Below are positions 1 to 9,390 of a stretch of DNA of 64,000 nucleotides, piece after piece. This stretch comes from DATJGR01 sp963812255 (GTDB lineage: Bacteria; Pseudomonadota; Gammaproteobacteria; Pseudomonadales; Azotimanducaceae), in contig CAWEUM010000005.1 of the NCBI GenBank assembly GCA_963812255.1, positions 1,860,001-1,924,000 of the forward strand, in the 5' to 3' direction. The translations under genes and the position numbers were made by a program. The notes below the pieces were generated by a model that was given only the letters and a program-made list of their open reading frames with translations, was not told the origin of the DNA and did no database searches. The first letter of the stretch is position 1; each line of letters starts with the position of its first letter.

Positions 1-40
1 TTCGGCTGTCACGTGCCGTTGCGTGGCGCTGGCGTTGCAT
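1..40 (-). CDS. Start of an unidentified gene, cut by the left edge
   Basis: An ATG at position 40 opens a reading frame that runs off the left edge after 13 codons (MQRQRHATARDSR). A GGAG lies 4 nt upstream of the ATG, and a promoter-like pair (TTGACC, 17-nt spacer, GATATT) sits about 30 nt further up. Too little protein is visible to assign a function. The start call rests on the promoter and ribosome site together and stays tentative. Confidence 0.3.
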   Translation of the reverse strand, partial: MQRQRHATARDSR

Positions 41-72
41 CTCACTCCGCCCCTCGGAAGAATGCCTGATCG

Positions 73-101
73 AATATCCATATTCCTTCGGGTTGGGTCA
101 A
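73..101 (-). promoter_or_regulatory. Sigma70-type promoter reading off the left edge
   Basis: On the minus strand TTGACC (101-96) is followed after 17 nt by GATATT (78-73), giving 5/6 and 4/6 matches to the sigma70 consensus. The predicted transcript start near 66 would leave a leader of about 26 nt before the ATG at 40. Confidence 0.4.
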
Positions 102-133
102 TAGGTAACACCGTATGGATACCGCAATGTCCC

Positions 134-176
134 GTCAGAAATGACTGACAGCCACACACGCCGCGTTTTTGCGGCG
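134..176 (-). terminator. Two small hairpins after the LLM oxidoreductase
   Basis: Just past the stop of the minus-strand oxidoreductase are two inverted repeats: CGCCGC/GCGGCG (159-164 and 171-176, with a T5 tract in the plus-strand loop) and GTCAG/CTGAC (134-138 and 145-149). Neither is followed by a U tract in the direction of transcription, so termination is only suggested. Confidence 0.25.
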
Positions 177-178
177 CG

Positions 179-1135
179 TCAGCGGCCGTTGAGCGGTGCC
201 ACCACCTCTTGCGCGAACCGTTCAATCTGCCCCGGATCCTGCCCCTGGATCACCACGTAGCTGATCCCGGTCTGTTCGCGACGATGTTCCAATGTATCGC
301 GCAATTCGGTGCCGGATCCGATCAGAAACAGCGGACTGCCGCCGATTTGATCCGGCGGCATGCCGGTACTGGCTGCCACCATTTCGCGGATCGGCTGCGG
401 GTCGTCGGTGACGGCCGCGGCGAACACCAGCGCGCTGAGTTCCAGCGAGTCTGGATCACGCCCCGCCGCCAGCGCCGCGGCGCGCACCCAACCGATCTTA
501 TGACGGATCGACTCGGGGGTGATGTCGCGCGCTGTCTCGGCTGTGATGCGTCCCTCCGGGATCTTCGGATTGATGCCGACTATGTTCGCGTGGCGCCCGG
601 CCACCGACAGCAACTTCTCGCCGCCGCCGCCGATCAGAATCGGCGGTGGCACGCCGCCGGGTAACGCGATCTTCAGCGGCACGTCTTTGACGCGATAGTG
701 CGCGCCCGAGAAAGTGGTCTTCTTGTTTGCCCACATCGACTCGATGATCGTCAACGCCTCCTCGAGGCGCTCGATGCGCACGCTCGGCTTGTCGTAGCGC
801 ATGCCCGACCATTCATAGTCCTCCGCCATCCAACCCGCGCCGATGCCGAATTCGTGTCGTCCACCCGACATCACCTGCAACGTCGCTGCCTGACGTGCAT
901 AGACGACCGGATGTCGATAGTCGACGCCGTACACCAGCGTGCCCACACGCAGCGTTCGCGTGACGGCTGCAACACCCCCGAGCATGGTCGTTGGGTCCCA
1001 CAGCGACGCGGTGAAGTGATCCGGGACGAACAGCGTGGAAAACCCCAGCCCCTCGATCCGACGTACCCGGTCGGTCCACTCGGTGGCCGGCAGGTTCGAC
1101 AGCTGGATGCCGAAACGAAACGCGTGCGTGGCCAT
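179..1135 (-). CDS. LLM-class F420-dependent oxidoreductase
   Basis: A 318-aa protein of the bacterial-luciferase-like (LLM) TIM-barrel superfamily. The N-terminus (FRFGIQLSNL, then GLGFSTLFVPDHF) and the GIGAGWMAEDYEWSGM block about one third in are typical of the F420-binding branch near family TIGR03621; ILIGGGGEKLL matches the conserved cofactor-side loop. Such enzymes use reduced F420 or FMN to reduce or oxidise small substrates in the cytoplasm; the substrate here is unknown. No F420 biosynthesis gene lies in the window. The next gene upstream is the decayed lactone oxidase, 9 bp away, so the gene may now rely on the carotenoid-oxygenase promoter. Family assignment is good; cofactor identity is inferred. 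Confidence 0.85.
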   Translation of the reverse strand: MATHAFRFGIQLSNLPATEWTDRVRRIEGLGFSTLFVPDHFTASLWDPTTMLGGVAAVTRTLRVGTLVYGVDYRHPVVYARQAATLQVMSGGRHEFGIGAGWMAEDYEWSGMRYDKPSVRIERLEEALTIIESMWANKKTTFSGAHYRVKDVPLKIALPGGVPPPILIGGGGEKLLSVAGRHANIVGINPKIPEGRITAETARDITPESIRHKIGWVRAAALAAGRDPDSLELSALVFAAAVTDDPQPIREMVAASTGMPPDQIGGSPLFLIGSGTELRDTLEHRREQTGISYVVIQGQDPGQIERFAQEVVAPLNGR

Positions 1136-1144
1136 GCGTTTTCC

Positions 1145-2130
1145 TCAGCCGAGGAACAACGACTCGAGAAATGGATTCAAAAATATACCGTGGCGATCGA
1201 GCGACGCGCGGATCGACTGGAACCGTTCGAACAGCGGATAGGTGAGCGCGAGTTCCTCAGCATCCATACTATGCAGCTTGCCCCAGCGTGGGCATCCGCC
1301 ATGGTTGCGGAAGATCGCCTCCGCCGGATCGAACAGCGCCCGATAGTCGCGCTCGGCTCCTTGATGAACGGAAATCGTCACGGTTTCGCGTTGAAACGCC
1401 GGGCTCAGCATCGCATCGTCGGCGGCCAGCGTACGGAACTCGAGCGGCCATGCCAGCCTCGGATGATCCTTCGACAGCCACGCGCGCAACTCCTCGAAAC
1501 ACTGCCAGCCGCGCCCGAACGGTATCGAATATTCCATCTCGTTGAACTTGATGTCGCGATCGCTGGGGAAAGTCTCGTACGCCGGCGCCATGTATTCGTT
1601 CTCATCGATGCGCATCGGTGGCGCGTCGCTCTTGTTCAAGGTCTTCATCTGACACAGCCCATCTCGCGCAGCCCAGAAAAACTCGAAATGGCGGTTGGTA
1701 TCGATCAACTGTGGAAGCCGCTGGCATCGATGCGCCTGAACTCACCATCGGCCGTGACGATCGACGCGCCGATGAGATAGCTCGACAGGTTCCGCAGCGT
1801 GCGGCCGGTGCCGTGTGTGCCGGTAGACAGCGCGCCGGCAAGCGATTGCCGATCGATGTCACCCTGCTCTGGCAGCGACGTGCCGTGCGCCCACAGCAGC
1901 GGCCCGAGATCATACAGTTTGGTACCTGCTGCAATCGTAGCTGTGCCGGCGCCGCGGTCGACCGATGGCACACCGGCCAGCCGATCGAGCGACACGATCG
2001 CGTCGTCGGTCCAGAACGCCACGAACGAATGGGAACTGCCGACACACCGAACGTGCTGGTGATCTGTCGCGGCTCGACGCACCAGCGCAATGACGTCGGC
2101 GACCAGTTCTGCCACTCGATAGTCTCGTTG
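1145..2130 (-). pseudogene. Broken D-arabinono-1,4-lactone oxidase family gene
   Basis: Two ORFs in different frames together look like one FAD-linked sugar-1,4-lactone oxidase. The 5' piece (about 2115-1705) carries the FAD-binding start (VRCVGSSHSFVAFW, LSTGTHGTG) and stops after GEFRRIDASGFHS. The 3' piece (about 1708-1145) begins inside the ALO domain at HFEFFW and keeps the C-terminal NHGGCPRWGKLH and GIFLNPF motifs. Intact family members are about 430 aa. Here about 50-60 residues between the FAD domain and HFEFFW are missing and the junction is out of frame. The extreme N-terminus is also gone: a WQNW motif typical of the start lies in another frame at about 2105-2115, abutting the carotenoid oxygenase stop. 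A flavin enzyme cannot be made from this locus as read. Confidence 0.8.
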
Positions 2131-2142
2131 GGACTGTCGAGG

Positions 2143-3492
2143 TCAGACACTGGGACCGTCCTCGTCGTCCGCGATCCAGCTGCCGTGAAAGCCGTACGGA
2201 ACGCGCGCGGGTAGATGCACCGTCGCGACCGCACCCCTCGAGAGATCCTGCGCGTCGAGGATCGCGAGTTCACTCTTCTGCGTGGCGGCGTCGAACACGA
2301 ACGTCATCAGGTAGCCGTCGTCCTCGGCTTTCGCCCCGTCGCGCGCTACAAAGTACGCCTCTGCGCCCTGGCGTCCGGCGCCGAATGCAAATGTCGCGGA
2401 CGTACCGGCGGTGAGGTCGTGTTTGATGATCGACGGAAAGCCGCCGGCCTCGACCGCGACGCTGTAGCCGAATCGATACGGTTTCGTCGAGCGGCTCGGA
2501 TTGCAGCGCGGAAATTCCTGCGCCCGGTCGTCGATGCGTTCTTCGTTCACGCGGCGCGTCTTCGGGTCGATCGTCCAGCGATCGAGCGTTGCGAGGCTGT
2601 CACCGAACGGGCCTGTGTGATCGCGTTCGAACATCCGCTGATAGCGACACAGATCGATGACCACGTGGCCTTCGGCGTCTTCGTACGCGTTCATCGGATG
2701 GAACACGTAACAGGCCCCGACCTCGATCCAGAGGATATCGTGCGCTTCGCCGTTGCGCGGTAGCAGGCCGACGCGCGGTTGATAGTCGTTGTTCCAGGCG
2801 AACGGGAAACGCGATCCCGCTTTGGCCATCTCGAAACTGACCGTCACCGGCAGGTCGTAAATGACCACATAGTTCTGGGTGAGGCTCATGTCGTGCACCA
2901 TCGGCATGCCGGGCACGGCAATGTTCACGGTGCGCGCGACGCGTCCGTCGCGACCAACACACACGTATTGCAGGTGATCGCCCCAATCCGGCCAGTGATA
3001 ACACATGGCATGCAGCTCGCCGGTATCCGGATCGACCTTCGGATGCGCGCTGAATCCCCGATCGGTGAGGGTGCCGAAGAACGCATTGACACCCAGCGTG
3101 TCGAGTTCCTGCGTCAATTCCACCGGCGGTGAGCCCGCTTCGACCAGTGCCCACGTGCGTGAAGCGTGGCCGATCACATGGGTGTTGTTGGCGCCGCCCA
3201 GCTCACGCCCCGCGAGGTCTTCGCCGAGCGCCTCGACGACGCTCTCGCTGCGTACCCAGCGATTGCGGTACCACTGCGCGCGTCCGTTGCCGAGTCGCAC
3301 GCCGTGCACCATGCCGTCACCGGTGAACCAGTGGTGTGTTGCGACGTCGATCGGACCGAGCGGATTCGGTCCGTTGCGCAGATAGCGCCCGTTCAGTTCC
3401 GCTGGAATCGTCCCTGTCACGCGCAGATTCGACGTCGTGATCTCCTCTGCCACCGGGCCGAAGTTGTCGATCAGATAGCGATTGGCTTGCAT
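2143..3492 (-). CDS. Carotenoid cleavage oxygenase (RPE65 family)
   Basis: A 449-aa non-haem iron dioxygenase of the carotenoid/lignostilbene cleavage family. The N-terminal NGRYLRNGPNP and HHWFTGDGMVHG blocks are diagnostic. The four iron-binding histidines fall in SAHPKVDPDTGEL, MVHDMSLTQNYVV, CYVFHPMNAYED and the C-terminal YGFHGSWIADD. No signal peptide is visible, so it should be cytosolic. An ATG 9 nt upstream is in frame, but the AGGAG abuts that codon; the ATG at 3492 has the correct 9-nt spacing and was chosen. Substrate (apocarotenoid, stilbene or other) cannot be read from sequence. A second, heavily decayed family member lies at 40 kb. Confidence 0.92.
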   Translation of the reverse strand: MQANRYLIDNFGPVAEEITTSNLRVTGTIPAELNGRYLRNGPNPLGPIDVATHHWFTGDGMVHGVRLGNGRAQWYRNRWVRSESVVEALGEDLAGRELGGANNTHVIGHASRTWALVEAGSPPVELTQELDTLGVNAFFGTLTDRGFSAHPKVDPDTGELHAMCYHWPDWGDHLQYVCVGRDGRVARTVNIAVPGMPMVHDMSLTQNYVVIYDLPVTVSFEMAKAGSRFPFAWNNDYQPRVGLLPRNGEAHDILWIEVGACYVFHPMNAYEDAEGHVVIDLCRYQRMFERDHTGPFGDSLATLDRWTIDPKTRRVNEERIDDRAQEFPRCNPSRSTKPYRFGYSVAVEAGGFPSIIKHDLTAGTSATFAFGAGRQGAEAYFVARDGAKAEDDGYLMTFVFDAATQKSELAILDAQDLSRGAVATVHLPARVPYGFHGSWIADDEDGPSV

Positions 3493-3668
3493 TGAAGGCA
3501 TCTCCTGATGGCGGTTCGGCGCGGGACTACGCCACACGATTGTGGACCATGTGCGCGGACATGTGGAGGCACATGGCTACGGTTCACGGTGGAGGGAGAT
3601 GTTTGTGTGTTGCGCCAGACACGCCGCATGGTCGATCCGCCCCACCTCAATCACGAAACCCCGATTGT

Positions 3669-6600
3669 TCAGCGGCGTGCGACGAGATCACAGCGGCGAT
3701 CGGCACACCGTCTCGACCCTTCGTCTCCGTGCTCCAGCAACGGTTCGAGTTGCGGCATCAGCAGTCCCAATACGCGCACCGGCAGACTGCTGGTGAACTG
3801 ATACTGCGCCGCGTCCGCGCCGGGAACGAACGCGGTGATATTGCCGAAGAAGCGATCATCGATCATGAACACGAACGTCGCGGCCCGGTCGACCGCGCGT
3901 GACTCGAGCAGGTGTCCGTTCGCGGCGAACAGTTTGATGCGGCGATCACCGGTGCCGGTCTTGCCACCCACGACATGCGTGATGCCATTGAGAGAAAGCT
4001 TCGGCTTCAATGCAATGGCTGTGCCGCGATCCACGACGTTCACCAACGCCGCACGCACCACCTCGGCGATGTCCGGCGACAGTACCCGTTCACCGCTCGA
4101 TTCGTCGCGCACCAGATGCGTTTCATACGGCGTGTTGACCGCGAATTGCAGCTCGTCGATCAGTACGCTCGGATAGCGCACGCCGTCATTGGCGATGATG
4201 CCCATCAACTCGGCCAACGCGCTGGGCCGGTCGCCCGATGCGCCGAGTGCCGTCGCAAGCGACGGAGTCAACGACGCGAACGGATAACCCAGCCGTTGCC
4301 AACGATCGTGAATCTCGAGGAATGCATCGCTCTCTAACAGCTGTGCAATGCGGCGATTCTGGTCACGCTGCCGGCGCCCGTTCAACAGCCAGCCGTAGAC
4401 ACTCTGTCGTGTTTGCGCGCTGGCATCGAGTACTTCACGCAACGAAGCATCAGGATGCGCGCCGAGATACGCCACCAGCCACAACTCGAGGGGATGCACG
4501 CGCGCGAGATATCCGCGGTCGTTCAACGAAAATCGTTCGGCCGAATACTTGTCATAGAGTTTCACTACCTCTTCGTACGAGCGTTCGTCCGAGCGGGCAA
4601 ACGAAGCGGGCGCGTGCTCGGCAAGCAATGTAGCCAGCACCCGGGGCGGCGCGTCGGGGCGTACCGAGCGGACAATCGTCGCGATCCGCCGCGGCGATGT
4701 GCCGGCATCGCCCAACGCAAGTTCGAGCGCAGCGTCCGTTGTGGTGCCAGCGTACTTGCGATAGAACCTGCGAATGAACTGACGCCCCTCGGTATCGGCG
4801 AAGCGCGCCAGATATCGCGCACGATCTGGATTGCCCGGGTCTTCGAGCAGCGCCATGGCGTCCGACGTCGATTGCCCGGTAGTGGGTTGATACGTCAGAT
4901 GATCGGCGATTTCGCGCATCAGCCGCACGAACACCAGATTCACGGAATTTTGCAGCGCGTGCTCGATGCTGATGACGCGGTCGTCATCGCCGTGATCGAA
5001 ATTCGAGAAACGCTGCGTGCCGCTGCCGGTGATGAACGTTTGATACGGACTCGCGGAGTATTTGCGCTGCATCGCAGCGTCGAGCATGGACCGCAGGCCC
5101 GCGCCCGGATGTTCGATCAGGTAGGCCACCACCCAGGCCGACAAGCGGTCCTTCTCCGGCAGCCGTAACGCGCGCAGTTGCTGCGGGGACATCGCGACGT
5201 AACGCGCCCGGGTGTCCGCGATCAACTCGAGATAGGTCACCAACGTGCGCAGTTTCGCCGTTGAGCCGAGATCGATGCGCGCGCCGGTGTTGATGTCGAA
5301 CGGCTGATCGAGACTGTCGGTGTTGACGCGAATCAAATTGCCGTGCCCACTGCGTTCGTAAAGCGTGAAGCTGTAGATCACCTTGGTGGGATCGCCGGCA
5401 CCGAGCAGATGATTGCCGAGCAAACCGAGTTCCCGCAAGTCCGCGGGATTCTTCAAACGGTTGAGCGTCGCGGCAATCGAATCCTGAATGGATGCATCGA
5501 TCGTCGTACGTGCGCTCATGTCGTTTCGGTCGAGCGCATAGAGACCGTCTGCGTCGATGAGCTTCGCCAGTTGCACGCGCGCGAGCGTCACGTCTTTCCG
5601 CGCGATGAAGTTTGTGGCTACCGCGGTGCGTGACTGGCCATCGCCGAGCATCGTCAGCGGCTGTTCGATCGCTGCTTCGCGCAAAGCGGGCGAGATGACG
5701 CCCTCAGCGGCCAATACCCGCAGGTAGCTGTTGGTCAGCACTTCGAGTGCCGCGGGACTCTGGCCGAGATAGTACGAAGGCCGGCGCACCGCAACGAGCA
5801 GGCTCAGCGCTCGCTTGTACGCCAGGGCTGCGCCTTCCGGATCGGTTTCGGCAGCCATCAGGCGGTCGTTGGCGAGATCGAAATCGGCACCGTACCAGGC
5901 GTGCATCCCATCGCCGAGACCAATGACCTCGCCCTGCTCGGATCGACCCGCCAACGGCAACGAATTGATGTAATCGCTAACCAGACCGCGTCGCGTCTTC
6001 CGGTTGTCGACACCGTCGCGGTAGATTCGGACGCTGGCCGACGCCATCTGACGCAGCTTGTCGTCAACCGATTCGGTACGTCCTCCGGGAGAGTGCCGGA
6101 ATTTCTCGAGCTGCGTGGCCAGCGTGCTGCCCCCGATCACCGCATCGTCAACGCCGGCGTAGCTGAGCAGCCGCAGACCCACTGCCTTCGACAGGCGACC
6201 CCAAGCGATGACCGGATTACGGTTCCACCGGCCATCGAGCAGGTCGCGGTCCTCGATGAACAGCAAGCTCGCGACGACGACCGGCGGAATCGAATCGAAC
6301 GCGTCGTACACGCGATGCGGATACTGCGCGCCGTACATCGTATTTCCGGACCGGTCCAGCACCGTCAGCCCGGCCTGCGCCTTTTCCGGATAGATCACAT
6401 CCAGGCCGTGCGCCGCGAGGCCGCGCAGCTGCGACGACGGTCTAGCTTGATCCGCAACCACGAAGCCCACCGAACGCAGCCGTGTAACACGGTCCGGCAA
6501 CTGCGTATAGCCGAGACGCAGATCATATGGACCCGCATCCGGCTCGACCGATGTCGGACCCGGTCCCGGCGCGAGTTCGAAATGCAGTGGCCGCGCGACC

Positions 6601-6899
6601 CGCGCCCACCACTCGGCCTGCACCGATGAGTAACGCAGTTCGTGCGATGCCATGACCAACAGCGCAATCACCGCGCAGAACGACAACAACTGGCGGTCGG
6701 TGAATCGCGGTCCGATGCGCGGCGCGTTGCCGCGGATTTCGATCGCGCGGGGATCCTCGAAACCGGCGTTGAATCCGAGGTTGATCGGCACCGGCACATC
6801 GGCGTGCACGAATCGTGGCGCCACGATCACCAGCGGCTCGCGCGGCCGCGGCGGCGCCTGTCGTGTCAGCCTATCGATGTCTCGCGCGAGCGCACTCAT
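3669..6899 (-). CDS. Large class A penicillin-binding protein (GT51 + transpeptidase)
   Basis: A 1076-aa bifunctional peptidoglycan synthase. Residues about 70-86 form one membrane segment after a Pro-rich cytoplasmic N-terminus. A GT51 glycosyltransferase follows, with catalytic Glu in FIEDRDL (E216) and the GGSTLATQLEKF motif (about 256-267). The transpeptidase domain has the active-site STAK (S546, K549), a QNSVN (SxN) motif and a C-terminal GGKTGTG. It would polymerise glycan and cross-link stems on the periplasmic face. At over 1000 aa it is longer than standard PBP1a/1b (about 750-850 aa), with a long insert between the GT51 core and the STAK motif and another before the SxN/KTG part. 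The C-terminus ends in a Cys/Arg-rich tail. No Shine-Dalgarno is obvious. Gene symbol withheld because it is not a close PBP1a or PBP1b. Confidence 0.9.
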   Translation of the reverse strand: MSALARDIDRLTRQAPPRPREPLVIVAPRFVHADVPVPINLGFNAGFEDPRAIEIRGNAPRIGPRFTDRQLLSFCAVIALLVMASHELRYSSVQAEWWARVARPLHFELAPGPGPTSVEPDAGPYDLRLGYTQLPDRVTRLRSVGFVVADQARPSSQLRGLAAHGLDVIYPEKAQAGLTVLDRSGNTMYGAQYPHRVYDAFDSIPPVVVASLLFIEDRDLLDGRWNRNPVIAWGRLSKAVGLRLLSYAGVDDAVIGGSTLATQLEKFRHSPGGRTESVDDKLRQMASASVRIYRDGVDNRKTRRGLVSDYINSLPLAGRSEQGEVIGLGDGMHAWYGADFDLANDRLMAAETDPEGAALAYKRALSLLVAVRRPSYYLGQSPAALEVLTNSYLRVLAAEGVISPALREAAIEQPLTMLGDGQSRTAVATNFIARKDVTLARVQLAKLIDADGLYALDRNDMSARTTIDASIQDSIAATLNRLKNPADLRELGLLGNHLLGAGDPTKVIYSFTLYERSGHGNLIRVNTDSLDQPFDINTGARIDLGSTAKLRTLVTYLELIADTRARYVAMSPQQLRALRLPEKDRLSAWVVAYLIEHPGAGLRSMLDAAMQRKYSASPYQTFITGSGTQRFSNFDHGDDDRVISIEHALQNSVNLVFVRLMREIADHLTYQPTTGQSTSDAMALLEDPGNPDRARYLARFADTEGRQFIRRFYRKYAGTTTDAALELALGDAGTSPRRIATIVRSVRPDAPPRVLATLLAEHAPASFARSDERSYEEVVKLYDKYSAERFSLNDRGYLARVHPLELWLVAYLGAHPDASLREVLDASAQTRQSVYGWLLNGRRQRDQNRRIAQLLESDAFLEIHDRWQRLGYPFASLTPSLATALGASGDRPSALAELMGIIANDGVRYPSVLIDELQFAVNTPYETHLVRDESSGERVLSPDIAEVVRAALVNVVDRGTAIALKPKLSLNGITHVVGGKTGTGDRRIKLFAANGHLLESRAVDRAATFVFMIDDRFFGNITAFVPGADAAQYQFTSSLPVRVLGLLMPQLEPLLEHGDEGSRRCADRRCDLVARR

Positions 6900-7092
6900 G
6901 GATCAGCCAGTACGTCAATCGGTTACAAAGCCGCGGGCACCCAAGCCGTGTGACCCAGTCGGCCAAAACGGTGTGAACCACGACCCCATACAGGCCATTT
7001 TCCACGGTTCGCTAGGAGCGATTGTCGCGAGTGTGTAGCTCGAAGATGACGAACGTTCGGGCGCGGTGTCAGACGGGGCTGTGCATAGAACG

Positions 7093-7641
7093 CTACAGCC
7101 GATGGTCGATCAGCAGCGCAATCGGAGCCGCAATCGCGGCGACGTTCAACTGGCCGGACTGGCCGTCGTAGTCCCCGGCAGCACGCTTGGCGTCGCCGTT
7201 CAGAGACGCGCGCGCGACGATTTCGATGCGCCCGGCAGCGGTAATGGATCGACCCGGTACCATCGCATCGGCGTCCGATAGCGTCACCTCCTTCGGCAGA
7301 TCCGCGACCGTGAGGCGCTTCACCGCCAACGGCATCGGATTGCCGTCGCTCGCGCGCACGATCACAAACACCGTGGTACCTGGCGGCAGAGAGACGTCAG
7401 GCGAGAGCGCTACCCGGACTTGCAAATGGACGTCTCGAGTGGCCGCCGCGGCGGGATCCGGCGTTGCGGCATCGCTCGATGCCGCATTGGGCGGCACGAC
7501 GTCGGCCGACGCGCCATCGCCAGACATGACGGGCTGCGCTGTTTGCACGAGCCGGAATATCGCCGCGACGACGAAAACGGCGGCGATCAACGCGAGGGTG
7601 ATGTTCCGACGAACATACGACCCCGGTTGTTCCTCACTCAT
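7093..7641 (-). CDS. Membrane-anchored protein with CcmI-like C-terminal domain
   Basis: A 182-aa protein with one N-terminal membrane segment (ITLALIAAVFVVAAIF) and a periplasmic domain matching the C-terminal part of the cytochrome c maturation factor CcmI/CcmH-NrfG. The tell-tale block is PGTTVFVIVRASDG followed by PMPLAVKRLTVADLP and VTLSDADAMVPG. The CcmI TPR region is absent and no other ccm gene is near, so it is an isolated domain of unknown role rather than a proven cytochrome factor. The chosen ATG has GAGG 6 nt upstream and overlaps the last codons of the upstream acyl-CoA synthetase gene (8-nt overlap), which argues for translational coupling. A longer in-frame start at 7677 lacks a ribosome site. 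Confidence 0.7.
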   Translation of the reverse strand: MSEEQPGSYVRRNITLALIAAVFVVAAIFRLVQTAQPVMSGDGASADVVPPNAASSDAATPDPAAAATRDVHLQVRVALSPDVSLPPGTTVFVIVRASDGNPMPLAVKRLTVADLPKEVTLSDADAMVPGRSITAAGRIEIVARASLNGDAKRAAGDYDGQSGQLNVAAIAAPIALLIDHRL

Positions 7642-9247
7642 GCAGCCTCGCCTGCGCGTAGTCGCGAATGTGTGCATAGTCGGCCTTGCCGTTCGGCGCC
7701 CGCGCCAGATCGGCTACCGCGAGAATCCGCTTCGGCACTTTGTATGCGGCGATCCGCGTCCTGACGAAATCCCTCAACCCGCGTTCGTCGAGTTCGGTGC
7801 CGACTTCCAATTGAACCACCGCAGTGATGGCCTGACCCCATTTGGCGTCCGCGATGCCCACAACCAATGCATCGACGACGTTCGGGTGCGCCTTCAGCGC
7901 TTCTTCGACTTCTTCCGGATAGACCTTCTCGCCGGCGGTGTTGATGCAGTTGCTGCCGCGCCCGAGCAACGTCAGCGTTCCGTCCGCTTCCACGCGCACC
8001 CAATCCCCCGGAATCGAGTAGCGCACGCCGTTGATGATCGGAAACGTCTTAGCCGTCTTCTGCGCGTCCTTGAAATATCCGGTCGGCAGCGGTCCGCTGA
8101 CCGCAACCATGCCCGCTTCACCCGAACCCGGCGCGACCTCGCGATGATCTTCGGTAAATACCTTGCAGGTGGGACCCAACGAAAACTGTGCAACGTCGAT
8201 CGCCCGATCGCGCGTCATCACCGAACTGCCGAGTCCGAGTGCCTCCGAGGACGCAAAGCCGTCGATCAAGGTCAGCGCCGCATTGTGGCGCAGCAGGCCA
8301 GCTTTTACTTCGCGCGTCCACATCACCCCGGATGAATTGATGAAGCGAAGCGAAGAGATATCCCGTTCGGGCTCTCCGCGATCCAACGCATCTACAAGGG
8401 GGCGCGCAAACGCATCACCCACAATTGTCACGGCGGTGACACGATGGCGTTCGATCGCAGCGAGCGCCTCATCCGGATCGAAACTGGGCGAGCGCAATGT
8501 GACGCAAGTGCCGCCATGTGTCATTGCCGAGACGGACGACAACAGACCGGTTCCGTGCATCATCGGCGGCAATGGCAGATTGACCGGTGGCGGTTCGATG
8601 CGCACGCGCGCGACATAGCTCGCCAGATCCGGCGACGGCGGCACGCCGATCCGTGGATTGCCGCCGGCGCCGGTGCCTCGCCACAGATCGTCGTGGCGCC
8701 ACATCACCCCCTTCGGCATACCGGTGGTACCACCCGTATAGAGAAACAGCATGTCGTCGCCGGATCGCTCGATGTCGAGCGGCAAGCCGTTTCCGACACC
8801 TGCGAACGTTTCGTAGTCGATGACGTCGCCGGCACTGGCGTGTCCATCGGCCACCTCGATCCAACGCCGTACCTTCGGCAACTGCGGACGAATCGCGGCC
8901 ACGCGTTGCGCGAACTCCGCGGCGTACACCACGACCGCCGCGTCGGCGTTATCCATCAGGTAGACGAGTTCATGATCGACATAGCGATAGTTGACGTTGA
9001 CATGTGTCAGCCGCGCCTTGAACGCCGCAGCGATCGCTTCGCTGTACTCCGCGCGGTTGCGCATATAGAACGCGATTTTGTCGCCGGGTTGCGCACCGCC
9101 GTCGAGCAACGCCCGCGCCAGATTGTTCGTACGCCGCGAAAAATCCGGCCAGCGCACAACGTGATCACCGTGAATGAGCGCGATGCGTTCCGACGGCACG
9201 ATCGCACCGACTGCATCCAGGATGTCGCCGTAGTTCCAACCGGTCAT
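7634..9247 (-). CDS. Acyl-CoA synthetase (AMP-forming)
   Basis: A 537-aa ANL-superfamily ligase that activates a carboxylic acid to acyl-AMP and then acyl-CoA. The P-loop motif YTGGTTGMPKG, the adenylate-binding DGFASSE, the hinge-proximal GDWVRVEADGTLTLLGRG and the C-terminal catalytic-lysine motif (about residue 512-520, PNGKADY) are all present. The overall pattern, especially GGTTGMPKGVMWRHDD, resembles actinobacterial FadD19/FadD17-type synthetases that activate steroid side chains, but the substrate is inferred only. It is the first gene of a two-gene operon with the CcmI-tail-like protein. A divergent start region with two odd-length palindromes separates it from deaD. Confidence 0.9.
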   Translation of the reverse strand: MTGWNYGDILDAVGAIVPSERIALIHGDHVVRWPDFSRRTNNLARALLDGGAQPGDKIAFYMRNRAEYSEAIAAAFKARLTHVNVNYRYVDHELVYLMDNADAAVVVYAAEFAQRVAAIRPQLPKVRRWIEVADGHASAGDVIDYETFAGVGNGLPLDIERSGDDMLFLYTGGTTGMPKGVMWRHDDLWRGTGAGGNPRIGVPPSPDLASYVARVRIEPPPVNLPLPPMMHGTGLLSSVSAMTHGGTCVTLRSPSFDPDEALAAIERHRVTAVTIVGDAFARPLVDALDRGEPERDISSLRFINSSGVMWTREVKAGLLRHNAALTLIDGFASSEALGLGSSVMTRDRAIDVAQFSLGPTCKVFTEDHREVAPGSGEAGMVAVSGPLPTGYFKDAQKTAKTFPIINGVRYSIPGDWVRVEADGTLTLLGRGSNCINTAGEKVYPEEVEEALKAHPNVVDALVVGIADAKWGQAITAVVQLEVGTELDERGLRDFVRTRIAAYKVPKRILAVADLARAPNGKADYAHIRDYAQARLHE

Positions 9248-9334
9248 TCGAATCGTCCCCCAAGGCCAATTAGACCCTAGTGTAGCCGCCGATTCTGATT
9301 TGGTCGTGGGAGTGGGTTAGTCTGTCGGGCTGGC

Positions 9335-9368
9335 GTAGTGCGGCGCACTACCCCGGATCGGACCGATC
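9335..9368. promoter_or_regulatory. Two adjacent perfect palindromes between acyl-CoA synthetase and deaD
   Basis: The 143-bp divergent intergenic region contains GTAGTGCGGCGCACTAC (9335-9351; 8-bp arms around one base) and, 4 bp on, GATCGGACCGATC (9356-9368; 6-bp arms around one base). Such odd-length palindromes commonly bind TetR-type dimers; in RNA they would form tight stems in the deaD leader. No repressor gene is adjacent. Confidence 0.45.
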
Positions 9369-9390
9369 GACTCTCGCACATCGAAAAACC

